Made by a program: the position numbers and the translations under genes. This document shows, one piece after another, positions 41,713-49,975 of a stretch of DNA of 64,000 bases. Origin of the DNA: Candidatus Saccharibacteria bacterium UBA6258 (GTDB taxonomy: Bacteria > Patescibacteriota > Saccharimonadia > Saccharimonadales > Saccharimonadaceae); assembly GCA_002441145.1 (NCBI GenBank), contig DJVK01000021.1:922-64921 (forward strand), in the 5' to 3' direction. Every line of letters starts with the position of its first letter. Within the stretch, counting starts at the first letter, position 1. The notes under the pieces are model-generated. The model had not been told where the DNA came from. It made no database searches and saw only the letters and a list, made by a program, of their open reading frames with translations.

Positions 41713-43545
41713 CTACCGCTTAGTTCTGCCTTTTTTATCACGATGGGTCGCCCGTAAATTAACGTAGGCACGGTTAATCGTAGAATCTTTTGGCAGTGTA
41801 AGCGTAAACGCGCTACCCTTGCCAAGCCGAGATACGACGGTAATATCGCCACCATGAGCCCTAGCTAACTGACGCGCTAAGAATAGCCCCAGTCCACTAC
41901 CACCTTCGGTGTGTGATAACGGGTTTTCGACGCGATCAAACTTATTAAATACTCGTTCATAATCGCGAGCAGCGATACCGACTCCGTTATCTCTGATGAC
42001 CAGTGCGACCATTTTACCCGCGTCCTTAAGCTGTATCTGCACCGTAGATGACGGGTACGAGTATTTTATGGCGTTACTTACAAGGTTCTCGACGATCATC
42101 GAGACATATCTGTCGTCTGCCATGACGATGCGAGGTCGCTTAAAGCGGCTTACAAGTTCGATATCCTTTACCGCTGCCTGTTCATTAAACGTGTCGATAA
42201 CTCGTGTCGATACCCTCGACAAGTCCACCTCAACCGGTTCGATTAGCAACTGTCCAGCGTCGACTTTCGAAACATACAGTAATTCGTTGATAATGTGCAG
42301 TTGTCGCTCATTTGCTTCATAGGCCTTTTCGGCGACTGATCGCTGCATCGAATTAAGCTCGCCAGTGATGCCCGACGTCAGCATGCCTATATACTGCTTT
42401 ACGCCACTCGCTGGCGTCCGTAACTGGTGTGAAGCAAGTGCTAATAACTCGTCCTTTGTTTTTTGGACCTCGACTTCATAGTTTTGCTCAACTTTGGCTA
42501 TTCGCGACATGAGCAAGGCATACACGAATACCGCAGCAATCGAACTAATTACCGCTCCCATGGTAAAAATGCCAATCGGTCCGAAAAAACGGTTTAATGC
42601 TTCGTCCTGCCCGCCAACCGATATACCCCATCGTCGGCTATCAACCTCAACGAACTCTGTAAATTTACGTTGCTTTTCAATTGGCGTACTCGAAGAGTCC
42701 ACACTATATAGCGCTGTTTGGCCACTAATATCCAGATCATACAGATTAATGTCGGTGCTATCATCAAATCGAGGTGACTGTTCTGCATATCGACTGAGTA
42801 TGTCGCCTGGCCTGAATACGACGTACACATAACCCTTCAGGGCCGCTCGTCGATCCTTGATGGTCGCTGGGATTGTATCGGTTGTGTAAACCGGGTAGTA
42901 GATAAGTACACCTAAATTATCGTCTTTTTTATCTAAGTCCTGCACTAATTTGACGGGCGACGACATGGTTGGTCGAGCACTATCACGAGCTTCGGCCATT
43001 GCAGCTCTTCGCACCTGGTCTGCGAACATATCGTACCCAAACGCGCGCTGATTGATGCTATCAAACGGCTCAATGTATGTAATTGCCGTATATTCATCTC
43101 GCGCATTCGTTGGCGTTACTGAAAACTCCGGAAATCCCTCTGCGCGAATATTCTGTTCGAACCCAGCAACCTGGTCGGGTAATAAATACGTCACATATCC
43201 TAAGCCCAATAGCGACCGGTACTGCTCAGGCACCCTCATGTCATCGTAAAACTGCTGCCACTCAGACCTCGTGACATCACCGTGAGCGTTGAATAGCGCG
43301 GCTGCCGCATACAATAAGCGGTCGTACGTTCCAACCGTACTAGCCGTATGTGACTGGATAGATAAAGCTTGCTGCGATAGTCGAGAATCGTAATCTGCAG
43401 CGTTCTGGGTAGATATCGCTTTCGCAAACAAACTTGCCGCAGAAAATCCGATTAAAAAAACTAGTAGCGAAATAAGAATGACGGCTGTATATTCCGATGA
43501 CGGCTTCATGCGCAAGCCAAATACTTCTTGTACGCGCTTAATCAT
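41713..43545 (-). CDS. CHASE-domain sensor histidine kinase
   Basis: A 610-residue membrane kinase. TM1 (about 21-43) and TM2 (about 325-347) flank an extracytoplasmic CHASE domain (QYRSLLGLGYVTYLLPDQV, FEQNIRAEGFPEF, and the conserved FGYDMFADQVRRAAMAEARD). Then come HisKA with ASHQLRTPASGVKQY (about 385) and HATPase_c with the N box (VENLVSNAIKY), DNGVGIA and GGSGLGLFLARQ. CHASE domains bind small extracellular ligands. TACACT lies 9 nt before the ATG, so a very short leader is possible. It is co-transcribed with its response regulator. Confidence 0.93.
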   Translation of the reverse strand: MIKRVQEVFGLRMKPSSEYTAVILISLLVFLIGFSAASLFAKAISTQNAADYDSRLSQQALSIQSHTASTVGTYDRLLYAAAALFNAHGDVTRSEWQQFYDDMRVPEQYRSLLGLGYVTYLLPDQVAGFEQNIRAEGFPEFSVTPTNARDEYTAITYIEPFDSINQRAFGYDMFADQVRRAAMAEARDSARPTMSSPVKLVQDLDKKDDNLGVLIYYPVYTTDTIPATIKDRRAALKGYVYVVFRPGDILSRYAEQSPRFDDSTDINLYDLDISGQTALYSVDSSSTPIEKQRKFTEFVEVDSRRWGISVGGQDEALNRFFGPIGIFTMGAVISSIAAVFVYALLMSRIAKVEQNYEVEVQKTKDELLALASHQLRTPASGVKQYIGMLTSGITGELNSMQRSVAEKAYEANERQLHIINELLYVSKVDAGQLLIEPVEVDLSRVSTRVIDTFNEQAAVKDIELVSRFKRPRIVMADDRYVSMIVENLVSNAIKYSYPSSTVQIQLKDAGKMVALVIRDNGVGIAARDYERVFNKFDRVENPLSHTEGGSGLGLFLARQLARAHGGDITVVSRLGKGSAFTLTLPKDSTINRAYVNLRATHRDKKGRTKR

Positions 43546-43613
43546 ACTCCTACTAGTGTAACAAAATTATGCCTTTGGTTCTATGCAGCAGTGCGGCTAA
43601 CAGTACTCCGAAC

Positions 43614-44465
43614 TTAGACATTGTTAGAACCTACCACTCGCCACGCCTTCGTGCGCAGCACCTCTTCGTCAGTGACATCTTGATTGCCAAGTATAGTATC
43701 AGATAATAGCCCCGAGTATGTATTAGCCTTACGGTATATCGGCACTAGATAATTTACTCCCGCAACAACCAATGGCTCCCCGTGGCGCGTAAGTAGCCTG
43801 TGTAGGCGTTTATCTATCCGTCTAAAAAACTCCAGCAGCATCTGCTTATCCGTCTGTGCAACATTATACTGTTCGTGAAATCCTTCGGACCCCTTACCCG
43901 CCTTTCCCCTTGTAGTAGCCGAAATCGTGTGCGTTTGGCGCCCTTGGGGGAACTCATCAATCTGCAGTGCTTCTGTCAGGCTCGGCGGGAAATCACGCAA
44001 GCGCACTGGCTTCAGCTTATATCGAGTTCCGTGATACAAGCGGACATTCTTATGGCCGATAGTCAATAAGAAATACGGCTTCGTTTCGTTCATCGCCATA
44101 ATCAGTGGCTCCAGTTCGAATTGATCGCTAATTATAACCAGCTCCTCTGTAATACTCTCGGGTATATGGTAATAGCTAAACATATCCGGCCCCATGAACA
44201 GTGCGAGCCCAGCTCGTTGTGATGGCCAGAATTCCGTACCGTTCACCAATTCTTTCGCTGGCTTAAGAAGGTCTTCGATATACCCTTTAGTTGCGCCTAA
44301 TTCAGTCAATTCTTGCTTAGCCTGCTTAAGAAATGTCTTTAGCTTGATCAAGTTAGGGTTCGTTCCGGTCGTTACTGGAATATACGGAATATACAGCGAT
44401 ACGCGAAGCGCGCCGATTGCCCCTTTTAACTTTTGCAGTTGTCTATTGCTAGGAAAATTTATCAT
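43614..44465 (-). CDS. baeRF3-like protein (bacterial eRF1-related), C-terminally short
   Basis: A 283-residue soluble protein matching the baeRF family 3 pattern: SLYIPYIPVTTGTNPNLIKL, then LVNGTEFWPSQRAGLALFMG, a central RLYHGTRYKLKPV, and a third domain with LLEFFRRIDKRLHRLL, PLVVAGVNYLVPIYRKANTY and GNQDVTDEE. These proteins are related to eRF1/pelota and are proposed to act in ribosome rescue or stress. The family normally continues by some 70-90 residues after the position of KAWRVV; here it stops within eight residues. GAGGAG lies 9 nt before the ATG. It follows DUF2795 and Hsp20 genes in one direction, a stress-type operon. Confidence 0.72.
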   Translation of the reverse strand: MINFPSNRQLQKLKGAIGALRVSLYIPYIPVTTGTNPNLIKLKTFLKQAKQELTELGATKGYIEDLLKPAKELVNGTEFWPSQRAGLALFMGPDMFSYYHIPESITEELVIISDQFELEPLIMAMNETKPYFLLTIGHKNVRLYHGTRYKLKPVRLRDFPPSLTEALQIDEFPQGRQTHTISATTRGKAGKGSEGFHEQYNVAQTDKQMLLEFFRRIDKRLHRLLTRHGEPLVVAGVNYLVPIYRKANTYSGLLSDTILGNQDVTDEEVLRTKAWRVVGSNNV

Positions 44466-44496
44466 ATAGTAATACTCCTCTCGCGGTTATACGCCA

Positions 44497-44757
44497 TTAT
44501 GAACTACGCACGATTTCCCTCGGCGTCTTGCGTTCCTCCTCTATTAAAAGCTCCAGTTCGTCACACCGGTTTATAAAATCCGATCTGCTCTGGAATATTT
44601 CTTTAGGATGAAACTGACGAAGAAATTCCACTACGTTCTTATGAAATCCATGCGCGACGGCTGAGATGACGATTCTTCGTGCTGAAGCCGGGAACGGCCC
44701 GGCAGCCCGCGCCACGTTCGCGAATGTTTGTATTGGGGGAAGTTGTTTTGTGAACAT
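44497..44757 (-). CDS. DUF2795-like small protein (86 aa)
   Basis: The segment FPASARRIVISAVAHGFHKN through FQSRSDFINRCDEL follows the DUF2795 pattern of two helical repeats (FPA then V-L-FxSRxD). The C-terminus is charged. Function unknown; the family is frequent in stress-related gene clusters. AGGAGGGTGAT immediately precedes the ATG. It lies between the Hsp20 and baeRF3-like genes. Confidence 0.62.
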   Translation of the reverse strand: MFTKQLPPIQTFANVARAAGPFPASARRIVISAVAHGFHKNVVEFLRQFHPKEIFQSRSDFINRCDELELLIEEERKTPREIVRSS

Positions 44758-44786
44758 ATCACCCTCCTATCATCATATTCAAACGA

Positions 44787-45182
44787 CTACGCCGCAGTTA
44801 GCGGAATTGAAACCTTTAGCACACCGTCCCTAAACATTGCCTTCGCTTTATCGATAAGAACGCCATCAGGTAGCGTTACTCTGCGGAAGTACTTATCGCG
44901 ACATTCACGAAAGTAGTACAGGCGACCAAGATGCTCTTTGACATCTTGCTTGTGTTCTGCCGATATCTCCAGTATGCCGTCATCAGCCGCGACGCTCACT
45001 TCGGTCCTATCAAAGTTTGGCAAACTGACTTCTGCCACTAAATTACCGTCCTCTTCGTACATGTCCATTGCAGGCACGTCTTCGAGTATTGGCAACGCAT
45101 TCCAATCACTCTTGCCCATTTCTTCCAGTTCGCGTTCAATTCTGTTTATTTGTCTCACTGGGTTATACGTTATGAGTTTCAT
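44787..45182 (-). CDS. Small heat-shock protein, Hsp20/alpha-crystallin family
   Basis: A 131-residue ATP-independent chaperone. The alpha-crystallin domain (about 38-125) contains NLVAEVSLPNFDRTEVSV, YFRECRDKYFRRVTLPDGV and the C-terminal FRDGVLKVSIPL, which includes the G-V-L signature. The usual C-terminal I-X-I/V tail motif is absent. The ATG at 45182 has GGAG 6 nt upstream; the GTG at 45194 would precede that site. It heads the stress group with DUF2795 and baeRF3-like genes. Confidence 0.93.
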   Translation of the reverse strand: MKLITYNPVRQINRIERELEEMGKSDWNALPILEDVPAMDMYEEDGNLVAEVSLPNFDRTEVSVAADDGILEISAEHKQDVKEHLGRLYYFRECRDKYFRRVTLPDGVLIDKAKAMFRDGVLKVSIPLTAA

Positions 45183-45288
45183 GATATTCTCCACTTGTAT
45201 TTATCATACTGCTACATATTAGGTGTTGGTGTTCGCTCCTTCCATTCCTCGCATGCCTCCTTACCCTTTCCTGTGGTGCTCGCATAGT

Positions 45289-45311
45289 GGGAGTTTGCTC
45301 ACGCAAATCCC
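45289..45311. repeat. Inverted repeat in the hsp20/crp intergenic region
   Basis: GGG-AG-TTTGC and GCAAA-T-CCC flank a 4-bp centre. It is upstream of the Hsp20 gene within the 260-bp divergent region and could be a heat-shock operator or an RNA hairpin. It is not a CIRCE match. Confidence 0.35.
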
Positions 45312-45371
45312 TATATACATATATACGCACGTTTAAGTAATAATCCGCAATGCGCGGGAACACTAATCCAG

Positions 45372-45387
45372 TGTGAACTTACTCACA
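45372..45387 (+). promoter_or_regulatory. Consensus CRP-type site upstream of the second Crp/Fnr gene
   Basis: TGTGA-ACTTAC-TCACA, with one further matched pair outside. Downstream are TAGGAT (45408-45413, 20-bp gap) and TATAAT (45419-45424, 31-bp gap); with the first the site would sit near -40.5, with the second near -51.5. Auto-activation is plausible. Confidence 0.68.
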
Positions 45388-45442
45388 CACGTGCCTCGTA
45401 ATTTATTTAGGATAGTTATATAATAAGCATTGGAGATGCATT

Positions 45443-46090
45443 ATGGATACAAACGTGTCTAAAAAGCTACATGAATTCTTTACCAACTTTCCTTTAAAGC
45501 GGTTCAAAAGAGGCCAAATTCTTATATACGGCGGCGACAGCCCGCCCGGCATCTACTTTATACAATCTGGCGAGGTGCGCCAGTACGATATCGCGCGCAA
45601 TGGTGACGAGATGGTGGTAAATGTATACAATCCACCATCTCTTTTTCCTATGTCATGGGCGGTTAACCAGGCGCCTAACGAATACTTCTACGAAACTACC
45701 ATGGACACCGTCGTCAGTATCGCCCCCGTCGAAGATTGCCTGGTCTTCTTTAAACAAAACCCAGATGTTGTCTACGCACTACTCTCGCGCTCATATGAAA
45801 ACACCGACACGCTCTTGCGCCGCATGAAACATCTCATGAAAGGTACCGCCCAGTCACGAGCGATACTTGAGCTTCTTATCGCCTGTAAATGTTTTGAAGC
45901 ACAACGAAACAACGCCTGCACGGTACTAGTCAGCGAGAACGAACTAGCGGCGCGAACTGGGCTGACGCGCGAAACAATTAGCCGTGAGTTGCGTCAGTTG
46001 CAAAATAGACAGCTTATCACAATGGGGCGCAAACAAATCATAATCAACGACATCGCCTCCCTCGAAGCGCTTCTCAGCCAAAAGTTGTAG
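45443..46090 (+). CDS. Crp/Fnr-family transcription regulator (second copy)
   Basis: A 215-residue protein: cNMP-binding-like barrel (RGQILIYGGDSPPGIYFIQS, then GEVRQYDIARNGDEMVVNVY), dimer helix, and a winged helix with ENELAARTGLTRETISRELR (about 168-187), a close match to the Crp recognition helix, in which the Arg-Glu pair and following Arg contact TGTGA half-sites. No Fnr-type Cys cluster is seen. GGAG lies 7 nt before the ATG. An exact CRP-type palindrome is located 55 bp upstream. It is a paralogue of the regulator at 19813. Confidence 0.9.
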   Translation: MDTNVSKKLHEFFTNFPLKRFKRGQILIYGGDSPPGIYFIQSGEVRQYDIARNGDEMVVNVYNPPSLFPMSWAVNQAPNEYFYETTMDTVVSIAPVEDCLVFFKQNPDVVYALLSRSYENTDTLLRRMKHLMKGTAQSRAILELLIACKCFEAQRNNACTVLVSENELAARTGLTRETISRELRQLQNRQLITMGRKQIIINDIASLEALLSQKL

Positions 46091-46133
46091 TAGTTACGCG
46101 ATGCTACCTTTCGCTTAACTACTCGAATTATCC

Positions 46134-47105
46134 CTAATAACGCACAAGCTCGAAAGACGCGACGCCCATACTGCCAGTTATCTGGATTGTTTTCGTTGCG
46201 GTATCGAAGTTATCAGTCTCGTAGATTCCATCACCCTTGTTCACGAGTCCCTCTAAGTTACGACTAGACAGTCCGCTATCTAATTCAACTTTAATACCAC
46301 TCTCTTTTGGAACACGCATAACAATAGAGCTAGCGCCGACATTTAATTCAACGTCTAATTTATTGGCCACATCGCCGAGCGTCACGTTAACGCTACTTGC
46401 GCCCGTGTCGAGAACTAACTCGCGCAGATTAATATCCGCCAAGTCGGCACTCACATCAGACGCGCCAGCCTTAAGTGTGGCGATTGTGAGAATCTCTTTA
46501 GGTAAGCGAACGGCCAGTTCATTGTGCATGTCGCCTCGCCACATCATATTGTTGCCATGTGTCGATATCAGCACACGCTGTGTATCGCCGACTGTTCGTG
46601 ATTGTCGGTACAAGTTAGCAAAGCTGCTATCAAGCGTTGCACCGACTGAGTTTTCGTCAGTTGATTCAATCGTAATATCTCCGACACCAGCCTCGATGAT
46701 AACATCAAGGTTTTTAGTACCATCACTTTCAACGGCAACCTGTTCGGTAAAGTTACGCGTTTCCGCACGGTCGAATAATGTACCCGTACCCACGGCCGCC
46801 CATGCGACGAGTGCCAGGCTTGCTAGCATCAGCACCATCGACACGACACTCCAGCCCACTCCAGGCAGCTTAAGGAGTGACACACCCCAGCCAACAATCA
46901 ATAGCGGCCACAGTTGCCATACGTTGGCAAGATTCACGTCAACGATATCTAAATTATCGAGCAATATCAACAACCCGACGAGAACGAGTAATAATCCCCA
47001 GAATGCTCTGCTCATATCCCAGCCGCCACGCTTCTCAGCGACGACAACGGGTTCTTTGACTTCTTTAACCTTTGCGACTTTTGTCTCCGTCTTTTTTTCA
47101 GCCAT
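46134..47105 (-). CDS. LiaF-like membrane protein with toastrack-type domain
   Basis: A 323-residue protein. A Lys/Glu/Val-rich cytoplasmic N-terminus (about 30 residues) precedes four short membrane helices (about 33-115, with a WQLWPLLIVGWG-type DUF5668 repeat) and a C-terminal beta-solenoid region with repeated segments such as VTLGDVANKLDVELNVGAS and DSGLSSRNLEGLVNKGDG. LiaF/VraT-type proteins work with PspC in envelope-stress responses. Its ATG overlaps the PspC stop by 1 bp, which supports joint function. Confidence 0.8.
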   Translation of the reverse strand: MAEKKTETKVAKVKEVKEPVVVAEKRGGWDMSRAFWGLLLVLVGLLILLDNLDIVDVNLANVWQLWPLLIVGWGVSLLKLPGVGWSVVSMVLMLASLALVAWAAVGTGTLFDRAETRNFTEQVAVESDGTKNLDVIIEAGVGDITIESTDENSVGATLDSSFANLYRQSRTVGDTQRVLISTHGNNMMWRGDMHNELAVRLPKEILTIATLKAGASDVSADLADINLRELVLDTGASSVNVTLGDVANKLDVELNVGASSIVMRVPKESGIKVELDSGLSSRNLEGLVNKGDGIYETDNFDTATKTIQITGSMGVASFELVRY

Positions 47106-47551
47106 TACTTTCGTCCTCCTAGTTTAGTAAGAACCATCACGCCGATTAGCACTAAGGCAAGCGGCCATAGCAAATCCCATCGCAGATACACGACATCAGG
47201 GAACAGTCGCACTAATAGCAACCAACCACCGATTACGATGAGCCCGACGCCAAAGTAGTTTCTCGCACGATCACCTGCGCCGCCTTCGCGCCATTCCCGA
47301 GACATCGCATCAAAGTTCGTCTTCATCGTTGCCATGGCGTCACCAGATGCAGGCTCGTTACCAGGTGTCGGCAACAGAAACGCCATTAATATATACGCAG
47401 GAATTATAAACCCTGCTCCAGCGATGACGAGCACCACCAATATGATCCTGAGCAGCGTCACGTCGATGGCGAAGTAGTCTGCCAGTCCTGCCGCTACGCC
47501 AAATATCTTCCCTTCGGCTGGCTTTCTATAAAGTGTTCTTGGCTCCGTCAT
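47105..47551 (-). CDS. PspC-domain membrane protein
   Basis: A 148-residue protein. The PspC domain (about 6-62) shows LYRKPAEGKIFGVAAGLADY and FAIDVTLLRIILVVLVIAG, then a linker and two more membrane helices with LRWDLLWPLALVLIGV. PspC proteins sense envelope stress at the cytoplasmic membrane. AGGAGG lies 5-6 nt before the ATG. It is coupled to the LiaF-like gene by a 1-bp overlap. Confidence 0.9.
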   Translation of the reverse strand: MTEPRTLYRKPAEGKIFGVAAGLADYFAIDVTLLRIILVVLVIAGAGFIIPAYILMAFLLPTPGNEPASGDAMATMKTNFDAMSREWREGGAGDRARNYFGVGLIVIGGWLLLVRLFPDVVYLRWDLLWPLALVLIGVMVLTKLGGRK

Positions 47552-47632
47552 GTAACCTCCTACCTCTAGAGACCTAGTGTTCTAACTTCATTATACTCTC
47601 TACCCCTTAGCCGTAAAGGGGGCTATAACAAA

Positions 47633-47660
47633 ATCCCGCCACGGTGGGGGCGGGCGGGAT
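47633..47660 (-). terminator. Intrinsic terminator after the flavin reductase gene
   Basis: ATCCCGCC (47633-47640) pairs with GGCGGGAT (47653-47660); TTTTG follows on the minus strand. Confidence 0.82.
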
Positions 47661-47683
47661 TAGGTTATAGCGCGTATGTTTAA

Positions 47684-48223
47684 TTATGCAGCAACGACTT
47701 CGTCTACAGTCGCCTTAAGTTGCGCATCTACCGCAGCTTCGTCAGCAATCGTGCCGTCAACATTTAGTTCTTTCATGAACGTAAGGTTAGTTGTCGTTGG
47801 CAATACATTTGCCTTCACGTTACCAAGTACGATTTTTGCGTTATCGTGCACACGACTAGCGCCATACCAGCCATAACCTGCAAGTGCCACAGGTTTGTCG
47901 TTCCATTCCTTGAACACCCAGTCAATTGCGTTCTTTTGGATTGCGCTCAGGCTACCATTGTATTCCGGGGTTACCAGCACGATAGCATCGGCATCTCCCA
48001 CCATCTTAGTCCAAGCTAGAACATTTTCATTATCGGGTGCGAATTCTTCTGATGATGGCGCTACCGGTGCGTCAAAAAAGGGTAAACCTAGATGTTTAAC
48101 GTCAACGGTCGTGACTTCAACGTTATCGCGTGACGCGAGTTCTTTTGATACTACCGGGACAAACGTGTCCGCGACGCCACCGGGGCGTGAACTACCACTC
48201 ACGACTAATATTTTTCGTGCCAT
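47684..48223 (-). CDS. NADPH-dependent FMN reductase-like flavoprotein
   Basis: A 179-residue flavodoxin-like protein. The FMN phosphate-binding loop is VSGSSRPGGVAD at the start, and the second conserved segment is LVTPEYNGSLSAIQKNAIDW (family PEYN motif). GYGWYGASR lies in the C-terminal half. Such enzymes reduce FMN, quinones, azo dyes or metals with NAD(P)H. AGAGG precedes the ATG. The ArsR-type repressor encoded 24 bp upstream in the same direction probably controls it. Confidence 0.9.
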   Translation of the reverse strand: MARKILVVSGSSRPGGVADTFVPVVSKELASRDNVEVTTVDVKHLGLPFFDAPVAPSSEEFAPDNENVLAWTKMVGDADAIVLVTPEYNGSLSAIQKNAIDWVFKEWNDKPVALAGYGWYGASRVHDNAKIVLGNVKANVLPTTTNLTFMKELNVDGTIADEAAVDAQLKATVDEVVAA

Positions 48224-48247
48224 ATAAAACCTCTTTCTTACTGAGCG

Positions 48248-48529
48248 TTATAATTTGTATGCGTTTATGCCAACAGAATCTAATAGCTCATGATTCAACG
48301 TGTACATCTTTTGTACACCTTGCTTCTCCTCTAGAATGACGCCAGCATCTACCAATTTGCTAAAATGATGGCTCATGGCAGGCTGCGATAACTTAAGGAA
48401 CGATGCACATGACGCAACAAGGTCGCAACTTGGCGCTGGTTTATCCAACTTGGCCAATGTGCGCACTATGTTAAGCCGCGTGTCATCCGCAAGAGCTTTA
48501 ATAATATCTGTGGTTGTATTCGTGATCAT
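48248..48529 (-). CDS. ArsR-family winged-helix transcription regulator
   Basis: A 93-residue repressor-type protein: DIIKALADDTRLNIVRTLAK, a region with two Cys (APSCDLVASC), the recognition helix LKLSQPAMSHHFSKLVDAGV, and the wing EEKQGVQKMYTLN. The canonical ELCVCDL metal site reads SCDLVASC, so metal sensing is uncertain; redox sensing through the two Cys would suit its flavoprotein neighbour. A TATAAT-like box is 12 nt from the ATG, and an AT-rich palindrome lies beside it. Confidence 0.9.
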   Translation of the reverse strand: MITNTTTDIIKALADDTRLNIVRTLAKLDKPAPSCDLVASCASFLKLSQPAMSHHFSKLVDAGVILEEKQGVQKMYTLNHELLDSVGINAYKL

Positions 48530-48552
48530 GATACATATCCTATTATATCGAA

Positions 48553-48564
48553 ATATTTAAATAT
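48553..48564. promoter_or_regulatory. AT-rich palindrome, probable ArsR operator
   Basis: ATATTTAAATAT is a perfect 12-bp palindrome just upstream of the arsR-like gene's promoter, resembling AT-rich ArsR/SmtB boxes. It lies between divergent genes. Confidence 0.5.
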
Positions 48565-48628
48565 ATCAATACTTTTCGTCAATTACTTTCTCTAATTATA
48601 CTTCTTACTGCGATATACTAGATATAAT

Positions 48629-48907
48629 ATGGATACATCTTCGATTGACCCCGCCCTACTGCAAGAACTGTTAAATGGTTCGACTTCGACGACAACCAAA
48701 CCGATTATTGATTTGAGCTATATATATCCATTCTTAATCGCATTTACGATTATTTCAGCGCTTATCACTATACTTTATCTAATTAATATCATTCAGCATT
48801 GGCGTGTTAACCGTGCAGTCTTAGAAATGCGTGATATTCTTAAGCAAATGAACAACCGTGCAGCACAACCCGAGCCACCGGTCAAAGAGCCTACCGAAAC
48901 CGCATAA
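48629..48907 (+). CDS. Small single-pass membrane protein (92 aa)
   Basis: A short external N-terminus (Ser/Thr/Leu-rich) leads into one long membrane helix (about 26-48), then a charged cytoplasmic helix (HWRVNRAVLEMRDILKQMNN) and a Pro/Glu-rich tail. No recognised family. TATACT is 9 nt before the ATG, so the leader is very short. Terminator follows immediately. Confidence 0.65.
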   Translation: MDTSSIDPALLQELLNGSTSTTTKPIIDLSYIYPFLIAFTIISALITILYLINIIQHWRVNRAVLEMRDILKQMNNRAAQPEPPVKEPTETA

Positions 48908-48910
48908 TAA

Positions 48911-48937
48911 AAACTCCCCGTGCAATCGGGGAGTTTT
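48911..48937. terminator. Bidirectional intrinsic terminator
   Basis: AAACTCCCCG (48911-48920) pairs with CGGGGAGTTT (48927-48936), with T residues on both strands. It separates the 92-aa membrane protein gene from the convergent pilin-like gene. Confidence 0.88.
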
Positions 48938-48958
48938 AAATTCAAGTATTCTACGCGA

Positions 48959-49213
48959 CTATTCTAGTGCTGCGTCAATTTCACTTGTATCAAGTTCTTT
49001 ATCGATATCAACAGCTTCAAGATCGCTCTTTACATCTGCAGTTTCAGCCTTGGCCTCGGTAGCAGTTTGAGGAGCGCTATTCGTATCACTTGCAGGCTGT
49101 GCTTGCATACGGTTGTAAAACACATACCCAAGTGCTCCAATGATGACGATGATGACAACGATGATTACCGCTTCGACCGCGCTAAATCCTTTGCGGATTG
49201 TATTAGTTTTCAC
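48959..49213 (-). CDS. Short type IV pilin-like protein (84 aa)
   Basis: The N-terminus has a prepilin-like processing site: a basic leader ending KG, then FSAVEAVIIVVIIVIIGALG, with Glu at mature position 5. Beyond the helix there are only about 45 residues, which are acidic and low-complexity, so a normal pilin head is missing. It may be a minor pseudopilin or simply a membrane-anchored acidic peptide. It overlaps the upstream secreted protein gene by 11 bp and is co-transcribed with it. Confidence 0.68.
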   Translation of the reverse strand: MKTNTIRKGFSAVEAVIIVVIIVIIGALGYVFYNRMQAQPASDTNSAPQTATEAKAETADVKSDLEAVDIDKELDTSEIDAALE

Positions 49214-49862
49214 TTTCTACCTCCTCTTGCGTGGTAGCCTCTTCTGTAGATTCTGTTTCAGTTTTTTCAGTCTCAGTAGTGTCATCAGCTTTTTCTTCGC
49301 TCGATGCTGATGCGTTCATTGAGCTTACCAATTCGACTAATGCCGCGTGGTACGCCTTTAGGCTTGTACGTGTTTCTTTGACCGTAGAGCGGTAACTGTC
49401 TAGTTGAGTGCCGAGTTTAGTGTTCGTACAATCGACTGTTACCGAAGATGGGTCGATCAGCTCCATCGAAGTTTCAGCTTCTGCTTTAGCGGTATCTACA
49501 TTTGCGCTAAGTTCGTCATAATTTTCGACGCTTAGTTTACCACTTTCATAAACAGCCTGAATACGCTCGTAGTTTGCGTCAAGCGTCTTCTTTACACTTG
49601 TGACGCCTTGCGATAACTTAGGGACAACCTTAGCAAGTCGTTCCTGCGCTGCCTCACAGCGCTCCTGTTTCATTGCAATCTTACGTGCCTCTGCGGCTTC
49701 TTTCGCCTCAGTCGAGCGGACCTTAGCCTCTTCTCGTGCGACATTTAGACGCTCGCTTATATCCGGTTTTACCGGTTGTGTTCGCTCGGCGACAGCCGAA
49801 GCAAAACCGACGGGCACCAAAGCAATTACTAAGGCGGCCAGAATTCCTACTACTTGTTTCAT
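49203..49862 (-). CDS. Secreted helical protein with acidic tail (219 aa)
   Basis: The start at 49862 gives a signal peptide ending in FASAVAE and has AAAGGGTG just upstream; an upstream in-frame extension has neither. The mature part is almost entirely charged helix (LNVAREEAKVRSTEAKEAAE, ERLAKVVPKLSQGVTSVKKT) with two Cys (RCEAAQ and VDCTNT), and the last 35 residues are Glu/Thr/Ser-rich. Function unknown. It is coupled to the short pilin-like gene, so the two may act together at the surface. Confidence 0.72.
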   Translation of the reverse strand: MKQVVGILAALVIALVPVGFASAVAERTQPVKPDISERLNVAREEAKVRSTEAKEAAEARKIAMKQERCEAAQERLAKVVPKLSQGVTSVKKTLDANYERIQAVYESGKLSVENYDELSANVDTAKAEAETSMELIDPSSVTVDCTNTKLGTQLDSYRSTVKETRTSLKAYHAALVELVSSMNASASSEEKADDTTETEKTETESTEEATTQEEVESEN

Positions 49863-49975
49863 TTTCACCCTTTCTGTCATCGCAAAATGACTGTTCTTAT
49901 AGTGACAAACCCTGCTAAAAAGCACAAGTACCATTATTAGTCCTCATCTGTTGCGTATTTGCTATACTAAGAGTA

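Noticed and set aside
44749..44763. Further Crp-type site (TGTGA-ACATA-TCACC)
   Set aside because: The spacing is 5 rather than 6 bp, one arm is imperfect, and it spans the DUF2795 start codon and ribosome-binding site; likely chance.
46237..47127. Long plus-strand open frame of 296 codons
   Set aside because: It is fully antisense to the LiaF-like gene, is Ser/Thr/Arg-rich with no domain, and has no promoter or ribosome-binding site. It is a shadow of the real gene.
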